DNA of 64,000 nt from Defluviibacillus sp043739385 (GTDB taxonomy: Bacteria > Pseudomonadota > Gammaproteobacteria > Burkholderiales > Burkholderiaceae_C). Positions 42,722 through 51,783 of this stretch are shown here, in pieces. The position numbers and the translations under genes were made by a program. The notes under the pieces were generated by a model. That model was not told the DNA's origin. It did no database searches and was given only the letters and a program-made list of their open reading frames with translations. Position 1 is the stretch's first letter, and every line of letters begins with the position of its first letter. The stretch lies in NCBI GenBank assembly GCA_043739385.1, contig JAYUED010000007.1, positions 84,424 through 148,423 of the forward strand. Direction: 5' to 3'.

Positions 42722-43222
42722 ATGACCACCGACATCATTGCGGTTTATCCCGGCACCTTTGACCCTATGACGCTGGGCCACGAGGACGTGGTGCGCCGCG
42801 CTGCGCAGTTGTTCAGTAAAGTCATTGTGGCGGTGGCTGCAGGGCACCATAAAAAAGCACTGTTCTCACTGGAAGAGCGCTTGGACATGGTCCGAAATTC
42901 GATGCAACGTTTTCCTAATGTTGAAGTCGAGACGTTTTCGGGGTTGATGCGCGATTTCATGCTCGCCCGCAACGGCAAAGCCATGGTGCGCGGCCTGCGC
43001 GCCGTGACAGATTTTGACTATGAGTTTCAGCTCGCAGGCATGAACCGCACGCTGATGCCGGATGTGGAAACCGTGTTTTTAACGCCCAGCGACAAGTACC
43101 AGTTCGTCTCCAGCACCTTTGTGCGGGAGATTGCTCAGCTCGGGGGCGATGTGGACAAGTTTGTTTCGCCGTATGTGCTTCAGTGCTTGGCTGTGAAGGT
43201 GAAAAACCGCCCTGCAGAGTGA
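42722..43222 (+). CDS. coaD: Phosphopantetheine adenylyltransferase
   Basis: A 166-residue enzyme that makes dephospho-CoA. YPGTFDPMTLGHEDVVRRA holds the T/HxGH nucleotidyl-transfer motif; KAMVRGLRAVTDFDYEFQLAGMNR and YQFVSSTFVREIAQLGGDV complete the signature. CAGGAG precedes the ATG. In most relatives the ferredoxin gene follows directly; here an ABC operon intervenes. Confidence 0.97.
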   Translation: MTTDIIAVYPGTFDPMTLGHEDVVRRAAQLFSKVIVAVAAGHHKKALFSLEERLDMVRNSMQRFPNVEVETFSGLMRDFMLARNGKAMVRGLRAVTDFDYEFQLAGMNRTLMPDVETVFLTPSDKYQFVSSTFVREIAQLGGDVDKFVSPYVLQCLAVKVKNRPAE

Positions 43223-43281
43223 AGCCCAGCCTGCACAGCGTTATGCACTGACGCGGATTCGAATGACGATCTTGACGATTT

Positions 43282-44781
43282 TTATGACCAAAATATTGCC
43301 GAAATGTCGTTCACAAATACGGGCAAATCTTTCCACAGACCCTTCACGCCTTTGTTCGCCACGGTTACCCACTGCGGTTGGTATAAAAAGCCGTGCACTG
43401 CATCTTCAGCCAGCAGGCGCTGGGCGTCTCCCAGCAGTTTGGCACGGTCAGCGGGGCGCAGCGCATTTTTCGATTTGGTGTACAGCTCGTTGAATTTGGT
43501 CGACTGGTAGCCCCAGTAGTAATCTGGTTTGGTGAAGTTGCCCAAATCGAACGGCTCGACGTGCGAAATGATAGTCATGTCGTAGTTTTTACTGCCGTAT
43601 ACACCTGATAGCCATTGCGCCCACTCCACGTTTTGCAACTTGGCAACGATGCCCACCTTGGCCAGTTGTGCGGCTATGATCTCGCCCCCTTGGCGTGCAT
43701 AAGGGGTTGGCGGCAGTACGATGCTGACTTCTAGCGGTGTAGTTATGCCTGCTTCTTTCAGCAGTGTCTTGGCTTTTTCGGGGTTGTACGGGTTCACACC
43801 CGTGGTGTCCACATAGCCAAAGGCACCCGGTACATAGTGGCTGCCAATTGGTGCACCAAGACCTTCGACCGAGCCGTCGATGATGGCTTTGCGGTCAATC
43901 GCAGCAGCAATGGCGCGACGCACGCGCACGTCGTCAAATGGTTTCTTTTTATTGTTGATCGCCAAAATTGTCTTGGCTTGTGAACCGTTGATTTGCGTCT
44001 GAAATTTAGCGTTTCCCTTGAATTGCACCAAAGCCTTGGGGTTCACTCGGACAAAAACATCCACATCACCGGCCAACAGCGACGCGATTTGCGCTGCGGG
44101 ATCGGTGATGAAGCGGATGCTCGCCTTACGGATTTTGACAGCAGCGAGATTGCGATAGCCGTCCCAACGCATCAATACGAGTGAAGAGCCTTTGCTCCAA
44201 CTTTCCAGCTTGTAGGGCCCTGTTCCTACGGGCTTGGTAGCATTCGAGTCCACGCTCTTGGGCTCGACGATGATGGCGGTGGCTTGGCCCATCAGGAATA
44301 AAAAATCAGGGTCAATCTCGTTGTTGATGACGACGACGGTGTGTTCGTCTGACACCACCGTGGACATATTGGCAAAGGTACGCTTGTCCTTATTGGTGCT
44401 TTTTTCGCCGCCTGCGCGGTCAAATGAAAACTTGACAGTAGCGGCGTTGAAGGGCTCGCCATTTTGGAATTTCACGCCTTTTCGCAGCTTGAACGTGTAG
44501 GTACGCAGGTCGGGAGACACTTCCCAAGCCTCAGCCAGTAGCGGCGTGACGCTGCCATCCGCGTTGATTTTGGTGAGGGTCTCGAAGATGTTGTACAGGA
44601 CGACCTCAGCGATGGCTGAGGCAGCACCCGCGGTCGGGTCAAGCCCTGGTGGCTCCAGCGTCATGCCCAGCGTAAGGGTGTCTTTTTTGCTTTGCGCCAG
44701 GGTGTGAAGGGGCAGGCTGGAAAGCGATGCAGCTGCAACAGAAGCGAGAGTGATACTTTGCGTAAAGGCACGGCGTTTCAT
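43282..44781 (-). CDS. Peptide/nickel-type ABC transporter substrate-binding protein
   Basis: A 499-residue family 5 solute-binding protein. The ATG at 44781 gives MKRRAFTQSITLASVAAASL, an export signal with RR-x-F, so Tat export is possible. The mature part has TLGMTLEPPGLDPTAGAASA, LAEAWEVSPDLRTYTFKLRKGVKFQNGEPFNAATVKFSFDR-like family sequence and the C-terminal QPQWVTVANKGVKGLWKDLP. Last gene of a five-gene operon (permease, permease, ATPase, ATPase, receptor), separated from the ATPase by 98 bp. Confidence 0.93.
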   Translation of the reverse strand: MKRRAFTQSITLASVAAASLSSLPLHTLAQSKKDTLTLGMTLEPPGLDPTAGAASAIAEVVLYNIFETLTKINADGSVTPLLAEAWEVSPDLRTYTFKLRKGVKFQNGEPFNAATVKFSFDRAGGEKSTNKDKRTFANMSTVVSDEHTVVVINNEIDPDFLFLMGQATAIIVEPKSVDSNATKPVGTGPYKLESWSKGSSLVLMRWDGYRNLAAVKIRKASIRFITDPAAQIASLLAGDVDVFVRVNPKALVQFKGNAKFQTQINGSQAKTILAINNKKKPFDDVRVRRAIAAAIDRKAIIDGSVEGLGAPIGSHYVPGAFGYVDTTGVNPYNPEKAKTLLKEAGITTPLEVSIVLPPTPYARQGGEIIAAQLAKVGIVAKLQNVEWAQWLSGVYGSKNYDMTIISHVEPFDLGNFTKPDYYWGYQSTKFNELYTKSKNALRPADRAKLLGDAQRLLAEDAVHGFLYQPQWVTVANKGVKGLWKDLPVFVNDISAIFWS

Positions 44782-44879
44782 GGGGCGGGTTCTCCAAGAG
44801 TGGAAGCTGGATAGTAGCAATTAACTGGTATTGGCCGTGCAACAGCATTAGTTCACGACCTGAGCGGGACCACAAACCT

Positions 44880-45698
44880 TTAGTCAAACCCCACCTTAGG
44901 CACCGCAGCCACTAAGGCCTGCGTATAGGGGTGTTGCGGCTGCGTGAACAGCTGAGCAGGTGTGCCGCGTTCCACAATCACGCCGCGCTGCATCACGGCT
45001 ACTTCCTCGCAGACATGCTGCACCACGGCCAAATCGTGGCTGATGAGCAGGTAGGTGACGCCGAACTGGTCCTGCAAGTCCATCATTAGGTTCAGCACTT
45101 GGGCTTGTACGGATACATCGAGTGCGCTGACGGGTTCGTCCGCTACGATGAGTTTGGGGCGGGTGATAAGGGCGCGGGCGATGGCGATGCGCTGGCGCTG
45201 ACCACCGGAGAATTCGTGCGGGTATTTGTCCAGGTCGGTGAGGCGCAGACCGACGGCGGTGAGGGATTCGGCCGCGCGGTCACGCAGGTCTTTGGGACTG
45301 ACGCCCGGCTGTACCGACAGCGGCTCGGCAACGATGCGGGCGACGGTTTGGCGCGGGTCTAGTGAGCCATAAGGATCTTGGAACACCATTTGAAAATCGC
45401 GGCGAGACGCTCTCAACTCAATAGCACTCAAGCTGTGTAGATTGAAAGTAAGAAGCTCAACGGAGCCTGATGTTGGGGTTTCTAGCGCCATCACCTGCCG
45501 AGCCAAGGTGGATTTGCCTGAGCCCGATTCGCCCACAATGCCAAAACTGTGGCCGGTCTGTACGTCAAAGCTGACACCGCGTAAGGCTTGTACTACGCCA
45601 GGGGCGGAAAACAGGCTTTCCCGGGGCAGGGCGTAGTGCTTGGTGAGGTTATTAACCCTCAGCAGCGGTGGGTGCGTGGGACTTAAAGAGGCCATCAT
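44880..45698 (-). CDS. Oligopeptide ABC transporter ATP-binding protein (DppF-like)
   Basis: A 272-residue ABC ATPase. The ATG at 45698 overlaps the stop of the DppD-like gene (ATGA-type); the frame is open upstream. Walker A GESGSGKSTLA, Q-loop VFQDPYGSLDPRQTV, signature FSGGQRQRIAIARAL, Walker B LIVADEPVSALDVS and the peptide-ABC C-terminal QPQHPYTQALVAAVP are visible. It pairs with the DppD-like ATPase. Confidence 0.95.
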   Translation of the reverse strand: MMASLSPTHPPLLRVNNLTKHYALPRESLFSAPGVVQALRGVSFDVQTGHSFGIVGESGSGKSTLARQVMALETPTSGSVELLTFNLHSLSAIELRASRRDFQMVFQDPYGSLDPRQTVARIVAEPLSVQPGVSPKDLRDRAAESLTAVGLRLTDLDKYPHEFSGGQRQRIAIARALITRPKLIVADEPVSALDVSVQAQVLNLMMDLQDQFGVTYLLISHDLAVVQHVCEEVAVMQRGVIVERGTPAQLFTQPQHPYTQALVAAVPKVGFD

Positions 45699-46717
45699 TC
45701 GGGTACCTCCGCCATTTGTAGCAAGAAGCAACGGCCTGTGTGCTGTGGCGTTAATGCTATTGCGGGAGGCATATCTGTACTGCAACTGGGCAGTGCCACA
45801 TCACAGCGGCTGGCAAAGGGGCAACCACGGGGCATCAGATGCAGCTCGGGTACGGTGCCAGGAATACTGGGAAGGCGAGGGCGTTTGCGAGGCTTGTCTG
45901 GAGTTGCGCCAAGGGCAGTGGCTGCTATTGCGGTGGCTGCATTGCCAAAGCTGGGGCGCGAGGCGAACAGGCCGCGTGTGTAAGGATGCGCGCGCTTGGT
46001 GAACACCTCACGGGTCGGGCCGCTTTCCACCACAGTGCCGCCGTACATCACCAGCATGCGGTCAGCGTTTTGTGCGATGACACCCAAGTCGTGCGAAATC
46101 AAAATCATGCCCATACCGCGTTCTTTGACCAGTTCGCGGATGAGCTTCAGTACTTCCCCGGCTACGGTCACATCCAGTGCGGTGGTGGGTTCGTCCGCAA
46201 TCAGCAAATCCGGTCCGCAAGCCAGAGCCATGGCGATCGTGACGCGTTGGCGCTGACCGCCAGAGAACTGGTGCGGGTAAGCGTCCATACGCTGGGCAAC
46301 GTCGGGAATGCCCACTCGGTCTAGTAAGCGCAGTGCTTCGGTGCGGGACTCAGCGTACGAGAGGTTTTTGTGCAAACGAAGGGGCTCAGCGACTTGGTGG
46401 CCAATGGTGTGCAGCGGGTTCAGCGCGGTCATGGGTTCTTGGAACACCATGGCGATACGGTTGCCGCGAATGTGGCGCAGACCCGAATCGTTGAGGCCGA
46501 TGAGTTCGGTGCCATTGAACTGGATGGAGCCGCTGACCTTGGCGCTGTCAGGCAGCAGACCCATCAACGCCATGGCTGTGAGCGATTTTCCGCAGCCGGA
46601 TTCTCCGACCAGCCCCAGCGTGTCGCCGCGCTCCATAGTGAAGCTGATACTGCGCACGGCATCGGCGGGGCCGTGGGGTGTTTGCAGCGTGACCCGCAAT
46701 TGATTGACGTTCAGCAT
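45695..46717 (-). CDS. Oligopeptide ABC transporter ATP-binding protein (DppD-like)
   Basis: A 340-residue ABC ATPase. Walker A GESGCGKSLTAM, MVFQEPMTALNPLHTI, FSGGQRQRVTIAMAL, LLIADEPTTALDVT. The C-terminal extension carries the Cys-rich oligopeptide motif (RGCPFASRC, PSCSTDMP, RCFLLQ) known in DppD/OppD proteins, which may bind an Fe-S cluster. It starts just after the upstream permease stop. Confidence 0.95.
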   Translation of the reverse strand: MLNVNQLRVTLQTPHGPADAVRSISFTMERGDTLGLVGESGCGKSLTAMALMGLLPDSAKVSGSIQFNGTELIGLNDSGLRHIRGNRIAMVFQEPMTALNPLHTIGHQVAEPLRLHKNLSYAESRTEALRLLDRVGIPDVAQRMDAYPHQFSGGQRQRVTIAMALACGPDLLIADEPTTALDVTVAGEVLKLIRELVKERGMGMILISHDLGVIAQNADRMLVMYGGTVVESGPTREVFTKRAHPYTRGLFASRPSFGNAATAIAATALGATPDKPRKRPRLPSIPGTVPELHLMPRGCPFASRCDVALPSCSTDMPPAIALTPQHTGRCFLLQMAEVPE

Positions 46718-46718
46718 A

Positions 46719-47576
46719 TCAGCGCTTTCTTGCCAGACGGGGGTCTAACAGGTCACGCAAACCATCGCCCAGCAGATTCAAGCCAAGCACGGCCAGCGCA
46801 ATCGCCACGCCGGGGTAAACGGCCAACATGGGCATTTGGAACAGCAGCGTTTGTGCCTCGCTCAGCATCCGTCCCCATGAGGGTTGCGGTGGCTGTGTAC
46901 CCAGGCCCAGGTAGGAAAGCGCGGCCTCGGCCAGGATCGCTGTGGCGAAACGTATCGTCACCTGGACGATCAACACCGAGGTGATATTGGGCAGCACATG
47001 CTCCAGCGTGATGCGCCACGGACCTTTGCCGCAGGCGCGGGCGGCCAGCACGTATTCGCGTGCCCAAATAGCATTAGCGGAGCCACGTGTGATGCGGGCG
47101 AAGGTGGGGATGTTGTAAATGCCGATAGCGATGATGGCGTTCACAATTCCCGCACCAAACACGGCAGTGAGCATGATGGCCGACAAAATTGCCGGAAAGG
47201 CGAGACTGAAATCGCTCAGGCGCATGATGAGCTCCTCTACCCAGCCTCGGCGGGCGGCGGCCAGCAGGCCCAGTGCTGTGCCCACCAGCAGGCCGATGCC
47301 CACGGCAATTACGCCCACCAGAATGGAGTTGCGCGCCCCCACCAGCAACAGCGAGGCCACATCGCGGCCCAGCGGGTCCGTGCCCATCCAGTGTTCGGCG
47401 CTGGGGCCATGTAGCTTGTTGGGCACGTCAATCTCGTAGGGCGACCACGGCGTCCAGACCAGTGAAAGCAGGGCTGCGGCGATGAGTAGCAGGGTGAGTA
47501 CTGCGCCGATGGCAAAGCTGCGATGGCGCCATGCACGGTGCATGAAGCGGTGCGAAACCAGTGTTCCATCAGACAT
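46719..47576 (-). CDS. Peptide ABC transporter permease (DppC-like)
   Basis: A 285-residue inner-membrane permease with an N-terminal segment (SFAIGAVLTLLLIAAALLSL) and the later five-helix core. The family motif HWMGTDPLGRDVASLLLVGARNSILVG and the EAA loop (YVLAARACGKGPWRITLEHVLPN) are present. It overlaps the upstream permease by 8 bp. Confidence 0.94.
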   Translation of the reverse strand: MSDGTLVSHRFMHRAWRHRSFAIGAVLTLLLIAAALLSLVWTPWSPYEIDVPNKLHGPSAEHWMGTDPLGRDVASLLLVGARNSILVGVIAVGIGLLVGTALGLLAAARRGWVEELIMRLSDFSLAFPAILSAIMLTAVFGAGIVNAIIAIGIYNIPTFARITRGSANAIWAREYVLAARACGKGPWRITLEHVLPNITSVLIVQVTIRFATAILAEAALSYLGLGTQPPQPSWGRMLSEAQTLLFQMPMLAVYPGVAIALAVLGLNLLGDGLRDLLDPRLARKR

Positions 47577-48519
47577 CGCTGACCCTTACGCGAGGGTCGA
47601 TGACCGCATAGAGCACATCCACCGCAAAATTCACCACTATCACCATAGTGGCGAGCAGCATCACACAGTTACGTACAACGATCACATCACGGTTGCTGAT
47701 GGACTGGAATATCAAGCGGCCCAGCCCCGGCAGGTAAAACACGTTCTCCACCACGATGGTGCCCGCAAGAAGCTCTGAAAACTGCAAGCCCATTACTGTG
47801 ATGACCGGGATCATGGCGTTGCGCAGCACATGCTGCCACAGCGTAGCTCGCTGGGACAGGCCTTTGGCGCGGGCAGTGCGCACAAAGTCTTCGCGCAGTA
47901 CGTCCAGCACGGCGGAGCGGGTGATGCGTGACAGGATGGCGGCTTGCACCACGGCCAGTGAGACGGCCGGCAGCAGCAGGGATTTGAAGGCCTCAAGCGG
48001 CTCATCGCTCCAGCCGGAGAAACCACCGGCAGAAAACCACTGTAACCCGACCGAGAACACCAAAATCAGCAGAATTGCGAACCAGAAGTTAGGAATAGCA
48101 ATGCCAACCTGTGCCATGCCCATCAAACCTACATCCCCGATTTTGTTATGTTGAGCGGCTGCATAAACACCGACAGCCAATGCGATGCAGGTAGTTAGCA
48201 ACATGGCCAGCAGTGCGAGGGGTACAGTCAACATTAGGCGCTCTGCAATTAATTCGGAAACTGGTGTGCTGTAGGCGTAGCTGATACCCATGTCGCCCAC
48301 CACCAGGCCACTGACCCAAGTCCAATATCGTGCTAACGGTGGCTGGTTCAAGCCCAGCTTTTCCGCCAGCGCCAGCACGGCTTCGGGCGCGGCATCCGGC
48401 CCCATCAGGATTTGGGCAGCATTTCCAGGCAAAATTTCCAGCACCATAAACACGACCACCGAGGCTCCAAGTAGCGTGAGCAGCAAGGTGGCTAAGCGTT
48501 TGAAGAGGAAAAAACTCAT
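47569..48519 (-). CDS. Peptide ABC transporter permease (DppB-like)
   Basis: A 316-residue permease. I use the ATG at 48519 (MSFFLFKRLATLLLTLLGAS), typical of DppB; upstream open frame is in the ferredoxin gene region. Family marks are VVFMVLEILPGNAAQ, the EAA loop FVRTARAKGLSQRATLWQHVLRNAMIPVITVMG, and VENVFYLPGLGRL. First gene of the operon; its start codon is only 18 bp from the divergent ferredoxin start. Confidence 0.95.
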   Translation of the reverse strand: MSFFLFKRLATLLLTLLGASVVVFMVLEILPGNAAQILMGPDAAPEAVLALAEKLGLNQPPLARYWTWVSGLVVGDMGISYAYSTPVSELIAERLMLTVPLALLAMLLTTCIALAVGVYAAAQHNKIGDVGLMGMAQVGIAIPNFWFAILLILVFSVGLQWFSAGGFSGWSDEPLEAFKSLLLPAVSLAVVQAAILSRITRSAVLDVLREDFVRTARAKGLSQRATLWQHVLRNAMIPVITVMGLQFSELLAGTIVVENVFYLPGLGRLIFQSISNRDVIVVRNCVMLLATMVIVVNFAVDVLYAVIDPRVRVSDV

Positions 48520-48537
48520 GCGAGGGATAATATAGGC

Positions 48538-48846
48538 ATGGCCCTGATGATTACCGATGAATGCATTAATTGCGATGTCTGCGAACCCGAATGCCCCAAC
48601 GAGGCTATTTATTTGGGTGCAGAAATTTATGAAATTGACCCTGGCAAATGTACCGAATGCGTGGGGCATTTTAATGAGCCGCAGTGCGTACAGGTCTGCC
48701 CCGTGGCCTGCATCCCGATTCATCCGCAGTTTCAGGAGAGTCAGGATTCTCTGTGGCAGAAATACCAGCGGTTGCAAGGCATAAAAGGCTTGTCTGCGAC
48801 TTTGCAGTTACCGCCCGGCACGGTGGTAGACGGCAGCCGGCTTTGA
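48538..48846 (+). CDS. fdxA: YfhL-type 2[4Fe-4S] ferredoxin
   Basis: A 102-residue ferredoxin. The two cluster sites are CINCDVCEPECP (C-x2-C-x2-C-x3-C) and CTECVGHFNEPQCVQVCPV, the second with the loop insertion of YfhL/Alvin-type ferredoxins, plus a C-terminal helix tail. It is the usual neighbour of coaD, now separated by the ABC operon. Its 3' end overlaps the converging small gene by 39 bp. Confidence 0.95.
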   Translation: MALMITDECINCDVCEPECPNEAIYLGAEIYEIDPGKCTECVGHFNEPQCVQVCPVACIPIHPQFQESQDSLWQKYQRLQGIKGLSATLQLPPGTVVDGSRL

Positions 48847-49185
48847 CCATACCACCCGTCGCACGATGTGGCGTGGTTGAGTTTCGTAGGTTGGAATGAT
48901 CTGGCGTGCACGGGCGGCATCGGCGAGCTGCCTGGCGGCCTGTGCTTCGGTCGCTTGCCGCTGGTTTGCCAACGCGTTGGCTTGCGCTGTCATACGCTGG
49001 GTGATGCCGTCAGCTTGCGCTTTTTGTTGCGCTGTACGGTCGTCACTCAGGTCAAGTACCTGGGCATCTGCGCAGGCCGTTTGGCTGTAGCTTACAGCGT
49101 TACGAAATTCACATTTATAAACAATTGACGCTGTAGCGTCATTCAGTATTGCACACAGCGCTATAAAAATAAGAGCTTTTCGCAT
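48808..49185 (-). CDS. Small secreted DUF4124-like protein
   Basis: A 125-residue exported protein. MRKALIFIALCAILNDATASIVYKC looks like a signal peptide, followed by a short Cys-containing domain (IVYKCEFRNAVSYSQTACAD) as in DUF4124 proteins, and a long Ala/Gln-rich probable helix. Its end overlaps the ferredoxin gene on the other strand. Function unknown. Confidence 0.7.
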   Translation of the reverse strand: MRKALIFIALCAILNDATASIVYKCEFRNAVSYSQTACADAQVLDLSDDRTAQQKAQADGITQRMTAQANALANQRQATEAQAARQLADAARARQIIPTYETQPRHIVRRVVWSKPAAVYHRAGR

Positions 49186-49209
49186 GATGAATCTCCAGTT
49201 GATCTCCAG

Positions 49210-49833
49210 CTAATCTTCGCCAATCGGTTCGACTTTCGGCTTAGGTGGATTCGGGCGTGGCGGCTTGTGGGTGTGGATTTGCAACATAGCTTTGTCCATA
49301 TCCCCCGCTAACAAGGCAGGCAAGGCTTTTTGGGCACGGTCCATGGCTTGCTCAATGGCAATGCGGTGGTCTAAAGAGGGTTTTTTCAGCACCCAGTTGA
49401 TGACTTCATCACGGTCGCCGGGGTGGCCCACACCCAAGCGTAACCGCCAATAACCGGGTGCACCGAGTTGCGCATGGATGTCGCGTAAGCCATTGTGTCC
49501 CGCATGGCCGCCACCTAGTTTGAGCTTAGCTTGTCCAGGGTCGATGTCCAACTCGTCATGGGCTACCAAAATTTCTTCAGGCTGAATCTTGAAGAAACGT
49601 GCCAGTGCCGCGACCGATTGTCCCGAGCGGTTCATGAAGGTTTGCGGCTGTAGCAGCCAGCGGTGTTGACCCTCTACGGTACAACGGGCTACTTTTGCGT
49701 TGTAGGCTTTCTCAGCTGTTAGCGACACCTTTAATTCGCGGGCGATGGCGTCAATCCACCAAAAACCCGCGTTGTGGCGGGTGGCATCGTAGTCAGGGCC
49801 TGGATTACCCAAGCCAACAAACAGTTTAATCAT
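49210..49833 (-). CDS. pth: Peptidyl-tRNA hydrolase
   Basis: A 207-residue hydrolase that rescues peptidyl-tRNAs dropped from ribosomes. The ATG at 49833 gives MIKLFVGLGNPGPDYDATRHNAGFW with the catalytic His; FMNRSGQSVAALARFF and LVAHDELDIDPG complete the active site. A Pro-rich tail (KPPRPNPPKPKVEPIGED) extends beyond the family core. It follows rplY. Confidence 0.96.
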   Translation of the reverse strand: MIKLFVGLGNPGPDYDATRHNAGFWWIDAIARELKVSLTAEKAYNAKVARCTVEGQHRWLLQPQTFMNRSGQSVAALARFFKIQPEEILVAHDELDIDPGQAKLKLGGGHAGHNGLRDIHAQLGAPGYWRLRLGVGHPGDRDEVINWVLKKPSLDHRIAIEQAMDRAQKALPALLAGDMDKAMLQIHTHKPPRPNPPKPKVEPIGED

Positions 49834-49863
49834 GGTGAATTTTAAAGCGGCGTCATAAATGCA

Positions 49864-49887
49864 AACGGCCCACCGAGGTGGGCCGTT
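49864..49887 (-). terminator. Hairpin between rplY and pth (perfect 11-bp stem)
   Basis: AACGGCCCACC-GA-GGTGGGCCGTT. On the minus strand it is followed by TTTGCATTTAT, a weak T-rich stretch, so it could end part of the rplY transcripts or protect their 3' ends. Confidence 0.6.
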
Positions 49888-49892
49888 GACGG

Positions 49893-49913
49893 CACCCAGT
49901 GCAAGACTGGGTG
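49893..49913 (-). terminator. Second hairpin between rplY and pth
   Basis: CACCCAGT-GCAAG-ACTGGGTG, an 8-bp stem with a 5-base loop, lying 5 bp from the stronger hairpin at 49864-49887. Confidence 0.5.
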
Positions 49914-49932
49914 AAGCACACAAGTCAGACGC

Positions 49933-50592
49933 TTATTTCTTAGCGGCTGGCTTGGCAGCTGTTTTTGCAGCAGGCTTAGCGCCGCCCTTGCCTGCAGGTG
50001 CAGCAGCGGCAGCCGCTGGATCTGGCACTTCTTCAGCCAAAGGCACAACGGATACCAGCACAGGGTTTTGGTTACCACGGGTCAACACCTTAACGCCCTT
50101 AGGCAAGGTGATGTCGGCCAGATGGAAAGAGCGGCCCTTCTTCAAACCGCTCAAGTCCACAGCGATGAATTCAGGCAGATCGCTTGGCAGGCAAGACACG
50201 GACAACTCAGACAACACATGGTTAACCAAGCAGTTGTCGGTTTTGACCGCTGGCGAAGTGTCTTCGCCACTGTAATGCAGAGCGATCTTCATGGTCATTC
50301 TGGTGTTGGCATCCACGCGCTGGAAATCGCAATGCAAAATCAGTGGGCGGAAAGGGTGAGGTTGCACATCGCGCAACAGCACATTGGTGGACTTGCCATC
50401 AATTTCCATTTCCAGCACGGTGGAATGGAATGCTTCCTTTTTCAGGGCGTGCCATAGCGCGTTGTGATCGAGTTCGATCAGGTGAGGTTGACCTTCACCA
50501 CCGTAGACGATACCAGGAGTACGACCTGTGATGCGGAGACGGCGGCTCGCACCCGTGCCCTGCTTTGCGCGTTCAAAAGCGACGAATTTCAT
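49933..50592 (-). CDS. rplY: 50S ribosomal protein L25/Ctc
   Basis: A 219-residue long-form L25 that binds 5S rRNA. The ATG at 50592 gives MKFVAFERAKQGTGASRRLR with the N-terminal RNA-binding beta-barrel (GRTPGIVYGG), then the CTC-type C-terminal domain (LPEFIAVDLSGLKKGRSFHLADI) and an Ala/Lys/Pro-rich tail, as in other betaproteobacteria. It lies between prs and pth. Confidence 0.96.
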   Translation of the reverse strand: MKFVAFERAKQGTGASRRLRITGRTPGIVYGGEGQPHLIELDHNALWHALKKEAFHSTVLEMEIDGKSTNVLLRDVQPHPFRPLILHCDFQRVDANTRMTMKIALHYSGEDTSPAVKTDNCLVNHVLSELSVSCLPSDLPEFIAVDLSGLKKGRSFHLADITLPKGVKVLTRGNQNPVLVSVVPLAEEVPDPAAAAAAPAGKGGAKPAAKTAAKPAAKK

Positions 50593-50673
50593 AAATTTCT
50601 CCATGCAGTGGCGTAAAAACACACTGCGTTCAATCGGAATTCACCGCGACCAGTGAAATTCCAGCTACAAAAT

Positions 50674-50701
50674 GACCCGCACAGAGGAACTGTAGCGGGT
50701 C
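50674..50701 (-). terminator. Terminator-like hairpin after prs
   Basis: GACCCGC-ACAG...CTGT-A-GCGGGTC; on the minus strand it is followed by ATTTTG. It lies 76 bp after the prs stop and before rplY. Confidence 0.6.
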
Positions 50702-50776
50702 GCTAGAAGCACCAACTTCCTGAAAACTTCAAGAAGCTAACGCAGATTAGGATGAACCTTTAAACCCTTAAAAATC

Positions 50777-51754
50777 TTAAAAAAGATTTTCTTGTTCAGA
50801 GAATAAGCTCATGACCGATTCGCCGGTTGAGATGCGCTGAATGGTTTCAGCGATCAATGGAGCAACCGACAGTTGACGAATTTTCTTGCACGCAAGAGCG
50901 TTATCGTTCAACGGAATAGTGTTTGTGATAACCACTTCGTCCAACGCTGCGCCTTGGGTGATACGTTCAATGGCAGGGCCGGAGAACACGGGGTGCGTAC
51001 AGTAAGCGTAAACCTTTTTGGCGCCGCGTTCTTTAAGCACTTCAGCCGCTTTCACCAACGTACCTGCAGTGTCAATCATATCGTCCATGATGACGCAATT
51101 GCGGCCTTCGATTTCACCGATCACATGCATTACTTCGCTCACGTTTGCACGAGGGCGACGTTTGTCGATGATGGCCAGATCACAACCAAGTTGTTTGGCC
51201 AACGCACGGGCACGTACTACGCCACCCACATCAGGCGACACGACGATCAAGTCTTCGTAGTTTTGACCCCGCAAGTCACCCAGTAGCAGTGGGGAGGCGT
51301 AAATATTGTCAACAGGGATATTGAAGAAGCCCTGGATTTGGTCAGCGTGCAAGTCCATTGTCAGCACACGGGCGACGCCAACAGTCTGCAGCATGTCCGC
51401 GACTACTTTTGCCGAAATCGGCACTCGACCTGAGCGAGGGCGACGGTCTTGGCGGGCGTAGCCAAAATAGGGAATAACGGCGCTGATGCGTTCAGCCGAG
51501 GCACGCTTAAGCGCATCGACCATCATCAGGAGTTCCATTAAGTTCTCATTAGTCGGTGCGCAGGTGGACTGCACAACGAACACATCGCGGGCACGGACGT
51601 TTTGTTTGATCTCGACGGTGACTTCACCATCAGAGAAGCGACCAACGTGGGCAGCGCCCAGTCCGATGCCGAGGTGCCCTGCAATCTCAGCCGCGAGGCC
51701 GGGATTGGCATTGCCAGTGAAAACCATGAAATCGGGATTAGAAACAGACTGCAT
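50777..51754 (-). CDS. prs: Ribose-phosphate pyrophosphokinase
   Basis: A 325-residue PRPP synthase. The ATG at 51754 gives MQSVSNPDFMVFTGNANPGLA; GRFSDGEVTVEI, PYFGYARQDRRPRSGRVPIS (ATP loop), the PRPP-binding CVIMDDMIDTAGTLVKAA and SPDVGGVVRARALAKQL are all visible. It feeds nucleotide, His and Trp synthesis. It sits directly after tRNA-Gln. Confidence 0.97.
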   Translation of the reverse strand: MQSVSNPDFMVFTGNANPGLAAEIAGHLGIGLGAAHVGRFSDGEVTVEIKQNVRARDVFVVQSTCAPTNENLMELLMMVDALKRASAERISAVIPYFGYARQDRRPRSGRVPISAKVVADMLQTVGVARVLTMDLHADQIQGFFNIPVDNIYASPLLLGDLRGQNYEDLIVVSPDVGGVVRARALAKQLGCDLAIIDKRRPRANVSEVMHVIGEIEGRNCVIMDDMIDTAGTLVKAAEVLKERGAKKVYAYCTHPVFSGPAIERITQGAALDEVVITNTIPLNDNALACKKIRQLSVAPLIAETIQRISTGESVMSLFSEQENLF

Positions 51755-51783
51755 GCGCAATACCGGTGCGTGGCAAGAAAATT

